A stretch of DNA of 64,000 nucleotides, from the NCBI RefSeq assembly GCF_000149955.1, contig NC_030989.1:976552-1040551 (forward strand), given 5' to 3'. Positions 32,489-43,422 of the stretch are shown here, piece by piece. Source of the stretch: Fusarium oxysporum f. sp. lycopersici 4287. Lineage: Eukaryota > Ascomycota > Sordariomycetes > Hypocreales > Nectriaceae. How positions within the stretch are numbered: the stretch's first letter is position 1; every line of letters starts with the position of its first letter. The position numbers and the translations under genes were made by a program. Below the pieces are notes generated by a model. That model made no database searches, was not told the DNA's origin, and saw only the letters and a list, made by a program, of their open reading frames with translations.

Positions 32489-35432
32489 GCTGTCTTTTGT
32501 TTTTGAAGTTGTGCTGGCGATGGAGCAACGGCGTCTCTGGGCAGCTCGATAGCCCGCATTTGTTACGACCCTCCATATCTTTCACGGCCTGATGTAGAGC
32601 AACTCAAAAGTAAATGCTTTGTCAGGAGGGGTTCGCTGGTCGACTTGACCGTAATAGAACCAAGGCCTCTTACATCATTTCGATGACATCGGCATGCGAG
32701 CAAGGACAGGGGTAGAATGTTTCGAGGTCCAAAATGAGACAGGAACTGGTCGAATATGACCAGGCTCTTCCTAGCTGCGTACCATTTGACATTTCTACCC
32801 GTCAGTCCATATCGAAGCTGTACACGACTTTCTTCTTTTTCTTTCAGTGTTACCCCGGAGAGCTATTTGGCCTTTTTCTATGCTTTAATAAGACCGATTA
32901 CCCCATACTCTAATCTAGAGTTAGTTTCCTGCCTACATAGTGTATCAATTCCCTTGGAGTTTCTGACGAACTTGTTGTGTCCAATGAAAATGGATTGTGA
33001 CTTCGAATGCATTTGCCTGGATCCGTGAAGTCCTTATAACCTTCTCTTGGTGGATTTTGGCGTGATATGGCATATCTTAAACTTCGGTAAATCCCAGTTA
33101 TGTGTAGAATCCTATTGCTCTTGTTGGTCTATGGCATCGTCACCGAGCCATCGCATTCGATCATTGTAAAATGTAGCTACATGGAATTCCATGAGCATAG
33201 GGTAGCCTGAATATTATAGGTCGAAGATATAATGAAGGTAGATGCCTATGAAGCCCAAAGCTCCTATTGGAAAGCTGGTTTTGTTCCGGTTTTCTGGTAG
33301 AGTCCTGTCTTTATCCTTCGTCTATGTACTCTGAAGCAATGGTAAATGTTTATCTTGTGTCTCTGGTTGGCCAATATTGAAGTAGTGTTTTCCAGCCAAC
33401 TATGATGAACAGAAATAGAGGCATACTCCGCACCGTGGAGATACAGAACATAGCTCATTGCTCAACTTATATTTCATGAGCTGATGACATCAAGTATAGG
33501 TGGGCTTCCGCCCAAAGATCAACTGCCCGAGTATTAGGACCTCATACTGCGCGATAAGCTACCATACATAGAAATCGATGATCTCTACGGTACCAACGAC
33601 CATGGTATGAGACTCCGGTCACGAGGTATCACGGAAGACTTGATCAATGACATAGAAGCCCTTTGAAGCGTCGCCCTGAGTTAAGTGCTACTCGTGAATG
33701 TATCATACGTTCCATGACTGGGGCATCTTCATTAGGTATGACATGTGGTTTCCAGGTGAGCTCCTGTTATACCATTGGCTGCAGGACTGCATCCCTAGAC
33801 GACAACAGTGTAAGTCAAATTCCCACGCTCACTTGTCCCCATTGATGGCCAAACCGGTATCACTACTCTGCATTTCAACCCACTGTTTAGCTGCAAACAT
33901 CCGGTGACCCAAAGTATACTACAACTGTAAGCAGCACGATTCATTTTAGGGAGCAAAGGTAAAGATCGCCTATGGTTTACCGACATAGCTCCCTGTTAGC
34001 ATGGCGATATTGATGCCAAGAAAAACGCTGTTACAGTCAAAGCTGCCAGTAATTTAACTTCTGTAACTAGAGATTGCAGTGGTGCAAGGATGTTGAGCGA
34101 CAAGCGCACATTTAAAACGTGGTGGGACCGTTCAGGAAACCCTTCAACGGTCATTTGTCATTGAGCAACAGTGAATGGTTGATCGAACCAGATCAGATCT
34201 GAGTGGTTTAAGTGGCTTGACAAGCAGATCTGATTCACCAATGGCTGTTGAGCGTCCCGTATCTTTTTTTTGACTTTGATATCTGTCTTATGTACAGTCT
34301 CAGATTCCTTCTGTTTTGTCCACCCATTCCCGTCAACCTGCCTTCGAGACCCCGTTCTCATCGTTCAGTCGCCGAATCTAGACTGCAAACAGTAAAGTGA
34401 GTTCCCCATCCAGCGCCAACGAACCCCGGCAACGACTCGACTAGGTCGGGGACCCTTGTAAACACAAGGGTCCTGTAATTCTTCAGTTGCTCGTTCGGGC
34501 CAAGAATAATGAGTGAGTTAGATGACTTGCAATTGATGTTGATTGATTATCATTCCTCTCACCTTCTGAGATGATACAATGACATCTATCTAGTACTACC
34601 TTAGTACGGTACTGTTTGCTATCCATATTGGAGACCTCGTATAGAGCATTCTAAACCAAACACTTAACTTGTTTACGTATCTTGGCTTGAAGCTTGGCTT
34701 CTGCCGGAATCTGATCTATTCATGCTAAAGCCAAAATGCCATGGCCGGTCTCCCGATAGTGGTGTAATAGACTGCAGTCTGCAAACGGTCCAGGCTTGCG
34801 GCGTTGATGTCTTGTGTTTATTGTTGATTTTGATGGGATCTATGCACCAATCCCCTTTCCATCAATTAAATGCTTGGCCTCGGTATCCTTTCTTATTTGA
34901 GCTTGCCTCTTCCGCTGCCCTGGGATTTCGTCTGAATCTAGATCGTACTGCACCTGCTCATATCTGTTCCCGTCTAATCTTCTCGTTTGGTTGTTGCATG
35001 CCTGTAACACTTCCGCCTCCACATTGAAGCAGTATTTGCTGGTTGACCCATCACTGTCAGTCGCTGACATTTATCCTAACCTTCTCCCACTTCCACTCTT
35101 ACTCTCCTCCTCCACCACGTTGCTTGTTCTTTCTTCCAACCCCATACGCTCCTTCTTCGCCAAGCGATTGTTCTCGAATTGTGGTCCTTTCGCTTCTTAT
35201 CGCTCTTTCTCATCGAGATCGGTTCATTTCGTGCCTTGATTTTACCTACTACCTAAGGTTCTCCTTGTTCATCCTCGCTCTCCTCACCAGCACCATCAGT
35301 CAACAACGCAACCTTTTGCTGTAAATTAAGCTGTTTGCGTTGCGTTCTTCCAGGTCTACAATCGACTCTTGCACTATTACCACGACTTTTGAGAAAAGCC
35401 AATACAGAAAGATTCAGTAGCACGTTATCGCT
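32489..35432. other. 2.9 kb interval upstream of the GH72 gene
   Basis: No convincing coding region on either strand; ORFs are short, in conflicting frames and without motif. It contains a perfect hairpin at 34450-34473 (listed separately). The stretch 35040-35330 is strongly pyrimidine-rich (TCTCCTCC, CTTTCTC) and probably the promoter/leader of the cell-wall gene. Confidence 0.5.
34450..34473. repeat. perfect 10-bp hairpin
   Basis: GGACCCTTGT-AAAC-ACAAGGGTCC: ten paired bases with a four-base loop. It lies about 1 kb upstream of the GH72 start codon. No T-run follows, so it does not look like a Pol III terminator; role unknown. Confidence 0.5.
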
Positions 35433-37023
35433 ATGCTTGTATGTCCACTCACCTCGCGCCACTGTACATGGCGCATTACCATTCGATACACCACATATTG
35501 ACATGCGTACTAGATCAAAGCCGCCCTCATGGCCCTTGGGGCCGCGGTTGTCGGCGCCGTGCCTCCTCTGGAGATCAAGGGAGCTGACTTCATCAACCCC
35601 GAGACTGGCGACAAATTCCAGATTGTTGGTATGGCCTACCAACCTGGAGGCAGTGCCGGTTACGATCCTTCCAGCGGAAGAGATCCTCTCAGTCACAAAG
35701 ACGAATGCATGCGAGATGCTGCTCTCATGCAGATTCTTGGTATCAATGCGATCCGTGTTTACAACCTGGATCCTAACATCAACCATGATGAGTGCGCTAG
35801 TATTTTCAATGCTGTAAGTGATCTGGCTCAGCCTACGTGGGTGATGATCTAACATACTTTGTTAGGCCGGCATGTACATGATGATTGATGTCAACTCTCC
35901 TCTGCCTGGTGAGGCTCTTCACTCGGAGAAGCCATGGGAGAGTTACTACACAGCCTACCTTAACCGCACCTTTGCCATCACCGAGGCGTTTGGCAACTAC
36001 CCAAATACCCTTCTATTCTTCTCCGCCAACGAGGTCATCAACAACCAGGCCACTGCTGAGTTTGCCCCTCAGTATATCCGTGCTGTCACCCGCGATCTCA
36101 AAAACTACATCAAGAACAACTTGAAGCGCCAAATTCCTGTTGGCTATTCCGCCGCTGACGTCCGCGATGTTCTGTGGGATACTTGGAACTACCTTCAGTG
36201 CGCCGATTCGGAGGACAAGGGTGATATGAGCCGTGCTGACCTCTTTGCGCTCAACTCTTACTCATGGTGTGGACCTGAGGCCACCTTTGAGACTTCTTCT
36301 TACGACGATCTTGTTGCTGGCTTCAACTCAACCTCTATCCCGATCTTCTTCAGTGAATATGGGTGCAACAAACCTCAACCTCGTTACTGGAACGAGACTC
36401 AAGCCATGTACGGAGACGAAATGACCCCGGTCTTCTCGGGTGGCGTCGTGTACGAGTATACTGAGGAGGACAACAACTATGGCCTCGTCAAGATTACTGG
36501 AGACAAGCTTCGCATTCTCGGAGACTTCAACCGCCTCAAGAACCAGTTTGCTAGGATTAACTGGAAGGAGGTCCAATCTCAGCCTGCAAGCAAGAGCTCT
36601 CCGAAGGCTCCGGCTTGTAAGGCTAGCATCATCGAGGATAGCGGTTTCGACAACAACTTTACTCTTCCAACTATCCCTGACGATGCACAAAAGCTGGTCG
36701 ACAACGGTATTAAGAACAAGCCTAGCGGAAAGATCATCGATATCTCGGACTGGAACGTCAAGCTTGATGTCAGTAACGCTGATGGCAGTGCTATGAAGAA
36801 TCTTAAGGTCATTCCCCTGAAGGACGACGAGTCCAATGCGTCTGGTAAGAACGACGCAGACACAGGGAGCGAGACTACCGATGACAATAACAGTACCAAC
36901 ACCGACAACAGCACCAGCTCAAATGGTGGAGATGCCAAGGATGATGAGGATGCTGCTATTCTTAACCGCCCTTTGGCTTGGGCTATGGCCCTACCTTTGG
37001 CCGCCATGGTGTTTGCGCTTTAG
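35433..37023 (+). CDS. GPI-anchored beta-1,3-glucanosyltransferase (GH72)
   Basis: Elongates and branches cell-wall beta-1,3-glucan at the outer face of the plasma membrane. Three exons (35433-35438, 35514-35813, 35866-37023) give 487 residues. The first coding exon is only six bases (ATGCTT); splicing yields MLIKAALMALGAAVVGAVPPLEI, a proper signal peptide. The catalytic domain has KGADFINPETG, GINAIRVYNLDPNINHDEC, the acid/base Glu in SANEVINN and the nucleophile Glu in FFSEYGCN, and VFSGGVVYEYT. No Cys-rich CBM43 module follows, so it belongs to the GH72-minus group (Gas3-5-like). A Ser/Thr/Asn-rich linker and the hydrophobic tail AWAMALPLAAMVFAL fit GPI attachment. Confidence 0.95.
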
Positions 37024-38125
37024 GGGCCTGTCTGGAACAGGCACAAGAAGCAAGCGGAAAACAAATAATGTGCTGCATTTGGTACTTGGAACGGGAAGTC
37101 ATAACACGTTTGATTTCTTTAGATACGAAAAGTATACGATACCACCCGCCCCACCATCTGGTGACATGACGACTACTTCTCAGACTCAGATTCTGAGCCT
37201 GCTCACTGGAAGGTTCTTGAGATCCTCTCGATTTGAGTTTTTTTTACAGATACACTGTTTGTTATTGACTTAAGAATTACATGGACTTAATTGCTCGGGA
37301 TTGCACAACTCTGCCAGGCTGTGGCATGTGAAAGTAACTGAACAGTAGGGCATACTAAATGTCAAGTTCCCAATGCCATCAGTACTTGGTCGACTCAGCA
37401 TTATCATATCCTGCCGCCATTTTGATCATCGTGCCTCTATTGCCCAGTATCTGCATCCACATGAAAGAGGCAGTACAATTCCTTTCCTATTGCCCTCTTC
37501 AACATGAACCGCAAAAAACATTACTGCACAGCACACATTTACACCTATGCCTATAGATCTCCTTCGAGGCGATTTCTCCGTACCCTTATTGGATGTGTTG
37601 AAAGACGTCGGGTTTTCATCAATTCGCCCTGATGCTACTTTTTCAAACAAGACTCTGCCTTGATGTCATTCTACGCGGTTCGAGTCTCTCCTCGATTACG
37701 TCAGAGACAATGATTAGACATTCCCCTCTAGATATAGAAAGATACAACGAACCCAATAAATCAATCTGGCTTGGTCAACAATAGGAAGACAAACTATGGA
37801 AGAAAACCGCACGTAAGCGGATAATACATTGAAATGTATTAATATCCATGCAACATCAATGGAGCTTGCAACACAGCATCTTATACATAAGCATCTTGGA
37901 TAAATAAGAGGCTCATCAAATCCATAAGTGTCATCAGATCTATTAGCTTTCTTTCCGTTATAGCTCAAATACTGCCGTACACGGCTTGTTCGACCATTTT
38001 TGGTCCCAAGCCCCAAGAATTGCATCGCACCACCTGGTACCCGTTTGTCTATCTTGCAGTACAAAAAGTCGTTCATCCCTTCATACTATACCAATCCCCT
38101 GGTCCCTGGTAAAGTTTTCAACCCC
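37024..38125. other. convergent 3' regions of the GH72 gene and acl2
   Basis: About 1.1 kb between two stop codons of convergent genes. No coding potential recognised. Confidence 0.5.
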
Positions 38126-39972
38126 TTAAGCCTGGAACTCCTGTGCCTTGCTCTCCTCCCACTTGCCAGGGACGAGGGCCAGAGGCACAATACCAGAGAC
38201 GTGCATCTCAGGGCCAAAGATCTTGGCGTTGAGGCCGAGCTCCTGAGTGGCGGCCTTCATGTTCTTCAGACCCTCTTGGTAGTTGGGACCGGCACGTCGC
38301 ACCCAGATGGAAACATTGTGCTCGATCAACTTAGGAGCGAAGTCTCGCAGAGCCCGGATAACACCCTTGAAAGTGCTGGCGACGTTGGTGAAGTTGGCAA
38401 TACCACCACCGATGAAGAGAACCTTGCCCTCATCGCTTTGAGGAGCACGGAGGAGAAGGTCAAGAACAGTTCGAGCGTAGTGGTAGGTCTGAGACTCGGT
38501 GGGAGCACCGGAGTACTCACCGTAGTTGGCGAGCTCGTCGGCGAAACCAGCAGAGGCAATGGCATCGGCGTAAACGACGGAAGCACCACCACCAGCAACA
38601 AGGGTCCAGATACGGCCCTTGGCGTTCAGAACGGTGAGCTTCAGGGAAGCACCAGTCTTAGCGTCGAGGTCAGCGATGTAAGCCTCCTCCTTGGTCAGCT
38701 CACGACCGAAGGGGGCGGGGAACTCCATAGGAGGGCCGGCATCGATGTTGATCTTGCCATCAGCAGAGGGAGCAATGTTGGTAAGACCGAGAGCAGCAGG
38801 AGATCGAGCAATGGCCCACTTGACACCACACTCGAAGTCAGCAGTCTGGTCGAGCTTGGCAGCAAGATCGAGGAAGTGGACAGCGGCGGAGGTCTTGTCC
38901 TCGTTGGGAATGACAACGAGAGGGTTGATCTCGAGATACGTGAACTGGCAGTCAACGTAGACGGCATAGAGGCGGGTGATGAAGTCAACAAGGACGTTGT
39001 GGACGCCCTGGGGAACCTTCTTGAGAAGAGTAGCAGCAATCTCCTCGTTGGAAGGGTACTCGGCGAGGTCCACGGGGATCAAGAGCTTCTCAGCCTTAGC
39101 GTCAACATCGCCGACATCAACGCCGCCCTCGTGGGTGAAGAGGATCCAGTCGCCCTATAGATGAAGGTATCAGTAAATTAGGTCCAGATAGTTTGGCAGT
39201 TGGATGTAGGCCGGAAAACCGGTACTGGCTGTGGGGTTGGTCGCGGAAGGGTCCGAGAAGAACGGGGGTTGTTTCCGACGATTTCTTATCGCGGCATCCG
39301 TTCGCCCGTTTCGGTACAAAGAAGGATTACCGGCACAGGTAGAACGAGCCCACAATTAGACTATGCAACGCCGAGCAGCAAATACAAGTTGCTGCGGACC
39401 CCTTTCTTCTCTTTAGATTCTCTCCCTCTCTTCCTATTCCCTTCTTTCGATTTCAAGATCTTCATATTGGGAATATCTAGCGCCCAAGGAACTCATCCAA
39501 AATCACAAGAGGGAACAATGCTTCAACTTACATCACGGACTGAGTTGATGTTGATGTAGTACTCAGTGTCTTGAGGATGAGGAACAAAAGGCTCGACGAG
39601 GAATTGTCTCAACACACCAGTGGTGTGCTCAACCTGCTGCTCCTTACCGGCTCGCTCAGCGACCCAAGCCTTAGCCTCAGGCCAGGTCTTGTTAAGGGCC
39701 AAAAGACCACTCTTTCCTCGTCGCTTGATGAGCTGATCGGGCTTGGCAACGAACTTGGCGTCGGGCTGGAGGAGCCAAGGGTAGGTGACCTCAGCCTGGT
39801 TCAGAATATCCTCAACATTGGCATCCTCGGGGAAGTGCAGCGAGGCGAGTCTGCTGGGAGGGTTGTGAGTAGTAGGCGCAGGAAGAGGACTGGGCTTGAT
39901 AACGGGAGCGCGGGTGAGGTGGTAGTTGAGGATGGCCTTGCCGTCGGCCTCGAGAATCGATTTGGCGGACAT
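38126..39972 (-). CDS. acl2: ATP-citrate lyase subunit 2 (ATP-grasp/N-terminal half)
   Basis: With Acl1 forms cytosolic ATP-citrate lyase, which makes acetyl-CoA and oxaloacetate from citrate. Two minus-strand exons (39972-39532 and 39154-38126) give 489 residues. The N-terminus [19 protein letters not shown] and the ATP-grasp-like part ([17 protein letters not shown]) are followed, after the intron, by [56 protein letters not shown] and [17 protein letters not shown], the succinyl-CoA-synthetase-beta-like portion with citrate-binding region. Animals carry these parts fused to Acl1; the split form is normal for ascomycetes. The single 377-nt intron (39155-39531) is unusually long for this window. 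Confidence 0.96.
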
Positions 39973-42900
39973 TTTTGATTATGAGGAAAGGAGGAGAAAC
40001 GCAGAGTTTAGAATGAATTGGCGAGTGTCGGTTTATTCCTTTTCTTCAATTCTGGTGGAGAGAATCTGGTTAGCAAATGCTGAGTCTGGTCTGGTTCAAG
40101 GATGATCGGTGTTGTCTCGCAGGCATAAAATCGATTCGAATGGTTCAGCTCAGGATTGGAGTTGAAACAACAGCCAGGGCTGACAAAACTAAACAGTGGA
40201 TTTCACAGCGGTTTATACGAGCGCAAGACTCAATGCTCAAGTGAAGCAGTCATGATTTCGATTGACTTTGGCTCTTTGAAGAGAGTTGACGACCGTTTGG
40301 CGGGGGAAAAAGCACACACTCACCACTGACTGCACACGAGCTCAAGTGGGCTGCAACAATGAAGTTGAAATTGAGGATTGGAGGGAGAGATGAGATTATG
40401 ACAGAGAGACGGGCAAAAAGTAAGGGAAAGAGAAGAGGATGAAGATTGCTCAAGACGATGAGAGAGGTGAGAATGGAGGAGCAAATAGAAGCAGCGAGAG
40501 TTTGGAACGAGACACTGCAAGTTGAGGAGTGTGTGAGTGAGGGTGAGCTCTCTCGAAAAAACCACTGGTCCTGAACTGAAGGAAGCTCAATGGAAGGGGA
40601 AGACACCCGAAGCGGGTGGAGTGGAGGGGTCAAGTTGAAGGGGGGGAGTGGAGGGGCGCTCGACAACCTGGCCTGGCGTGGCCTGGGCTAGGAGCCTGGG
40701 GCGGGCGGTCAGTGGAGGGTACCTGGAGCTACAGAGTCGATCAGCGCGTGGCGGAGGTACCTGGGCCCTGAAATCCATTGGGGACGGGGTCCAAAAAGCG
40801 ATGAGGGATTGTCAAGTACCGGTACATGGACAATGTCACTCCGACTCCAAGCTGTTGAGGACCAGGGTGGACCAGGGGGAGACGACCGACACCTTGAGTT
40901 ACGTACGACAGGTCGATTCGAATTTCATCAAACCGCCGAAAACCGCAGCAGCCAATTTACGCACCGCACGCTACGATCCGATTCTTATCCAGCCCAATCG
41001 ATTCAAAATTTCGGAAGCTTTCGTGAGTTGTTCGGCCACTTCTTCTCGTGAGTCTTTTTCATTGCTTTTTGGGGAAGACCATGATCCAGACAGACATCAG
41101 ATACAGCCTGTAGATGGCCTAAGCACCGGTTGGCTCCGGGGTACGCGAAGCGAGTCGCCTGCCCCAAAGACTTGGATACCAAAACAAAAATGGAAGTCTT
41201 CCATTTGATGAGATTGGCAAAGATTGACTCGGGTTCCGGGGGAAGTGCCCATAGCTGACCTTGCGGTGAGTTCGAAGACGTACCTCAACTCAAGGTGAAG
41301 CGAGCCTACGAGGTGACACCAGCCCAGTGGCTGTTTTGGTTTTGGTGGTCAGCGCCTGGGCTGGACGCCACCCCCGACATGGTCTAAGCTTGATTTCCTG
41401 CCCCTCCATTCCCCTCCATGATGGACCTCGCCTCACCTCAAGCTCTTGAGCTATCCGATTCTATTCAGTGCTATTCACTCCGAACCCACAACTACCGGTT
41501 GGCTACGGGTTCGGTATCCATCAAATCGCATATCTAAGCTTCCGATGTTCGGTGGAGAGAAATTTCTTTACAGGACAGGCTGTGCAAGCATGAATGCCTT
41601 TTTGGAACTGCAGACCATCTGTGGAACATCAATCGGACAGTCTAGATAGTCCAGGAGGAGGAGACCCAAGATGAGGAAGTGGCTTCATTTTGACGGGTAG
41701 GGAATTTCAACGCAGTTACAGATGCAAATGCAGGCTGTTTAGTGACAGTCAAGTTTCACTTGATTCATCTTTCTAGCCTTGCTATTGTACCAAGGCGGTA
41801 GGGCTAGCTTCAGTCCAGCCGCCCTTGGCTAATGTGAGCATGTGTGTCCCACTCAACAATGATTCCATGCCGCCTTTCCATTCCCCTACCTGGAAAAAGG
41901 TCTGGTAGGATTGGAAGGCTGTCGGACCTCAACATGATACCACCACCAGCCAAGAAAATCACCGACTTGACCAAGGGCGCCTGATCATGAGCCTGCCAGT
42001 TTCCTGAAGCAGAGGCTTACGACATTCCGAGTATTACTGTACCGTCAGCTGTACGGACTTGTGAACTCAAGTGTTAGTTCATGAGATACCGATGATCTTG
42101 CAAGATCTTCGACGGCACTCCGTATGGATAATGCAGGGCATGGGTTGGCTGCACACGAAAACACGGGATGACCCCATCGTTTCACTGGACCACAGTCGAC
42201 ATGTCTCTTTTCTCTTGGCCGCGAAACAATATGCACTGATTCTTTAAGCATTACCAGTAGTTTTTACTACTTGATGGTCTCAAATTTGGCCATTCATAAA
42301 CTTCTCGGAGCCATAGTGGGGGATAAGCGCCATCACAACGCCTCTTACAAGTGTAGACTGGCATGGACAACGGCCCCCTCATGGTGTGGCAGCTCCAGTC
42401 TTCAAGCTCAATTGCAAACCCGCCTTGACCAGACAAAAAAAAAAAAGCCCGTTGATTCAACAGATCAACAAGAAAAAAAAAAGAGGACCCTGCAACAAGC
42501 GAAATCCCCAAAGAAAACACAGGCTTCTTCCCCAACTGGCTGGTTGATCAAATTCAACTACATCAACCCTTGCCGTCTAGAGACATTGGATGCCCATTTG
42601 GTCGGCCGAGGAATTCCCCATCTTGGCAATTGAGTTTCTCAAGAGAGATATCACCAAAAAAGGCATTAGGCAAGACCCAATTGTTGGCTCTCAAAGGTGA
42701 GTGAGTGAGCTTGTTCCCGTCCATCTGCTCCAAAAATATGGTCTGGGTGTGCGGGTATGGGCGATGGGTTGCGTGAGAAACCTGGCGCGAGCGGTGGCTA
42801 GTGATGTACCGGGAGGTGGGTCAACAGGGGTAAACTTCCTGCCCCTCGATGTACTGTACCTGAAGTACCCGTTACTTGAACCCCAAGCAGCGGTCCTTGC

Positions 42901-43422
42901 AGTTGCAGAGGCGTCAACCCCACTAAGTTTTTTGGGTGTGGTGAGACCTCAAGCAGGACCCGACAGGACATAGCACCGCGGTGAATTGGTGCTACAGCTG
43001 TCCACTGCTTGCTGAGAGAAGCCTCATCAACCCTTGAAAGTCAACCAAAACCAAAAAACCCAAGCCCAGTCCAGCTCTCACCTGCCCACCTCCCACCTCA
43101 CCAGAGACGTTCAGTCATTCCTCCTGATTTCTAGGTCCCATCCCATCCACTCACTCCCCTCCCCCTCGTCTTGTCTCGTCTCCGACTTTGTCTCCTTCAA
43201 ACTGACGGATCTTCTCGACCGTTTCTTCTACTCATCTCAATTCCTTCCCCATCTTCCTCTTCATACATCTCCCCCCATACCTAATTCCTTTGAGCCAACT
43301 TCTCCCCAGAGAGCTCAGAGCGTTTCCTCTCCCCAGCAGCTGACACCTTATTTGGTTCCTCCAGCGCTCTAAACCTTCAATTCTCCCGCCTCTACTCACA
43401 CCGTTCAAGTTCGATATTCACA
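39973..43422. promoter_or_regulatory. 3.45 kb divergent region between acl2 and acl1
   Basis: Separates the start codons of the two lyase subunits and presumably carries the promoters for both. It contains a dense set of CreA-like SYGGRG sites (40616-40728, listed separately), A-runs at about 42436-42447 and 42472-42482, and pyrimidine-rich sequence before the acl1 start (43130-43420). Several ORFs of up to 186 codons are present but none shows a motif or homogeneous codon use. Confidence 0.6.
40616..40728 (+). promoter_or_regulatory. cluster of CreA-type SYGGRG sites
   Basis: Six matches to 5'-SYGGRG-3' on the plus strand within 113 bases: GTGGAG at 40616, 40621, 40648 and 40712, CTGGGG at 40696 and CTGGAG at 40723. 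CreA/Cre1 mediates carbon-catabolite repression and often acts through closely spaced pairs. The sites lie about 650-750 bases upstream of acl2. Region composition is G-rich on this strand, so chance enrichment is possible. Confidence 0.4.

Noticed and set aside
35253..35855. 200-codon minus-strand ORF across the GH72 start
   Set aside because: Overlaps the signal peptide, intron and catalytic exon of a well-supported plus-strand gene; no motif.
38000..39160. 386-codon plus-strand ORF opposite acl2
   Set aside because: It is the mirror of acl2's strongly biased codons; its translation is low complexity (Val/Gly/Leu/Ser-rich) with no domain, while the minus strand encodes a clear Acl2.
40648..41208. 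186-codon ORF in the acl2-acl1 spacer
   Set aside because: No recognisable domain, overlapping ORFs in other frames, and irregular codon use; treated as noncoding.
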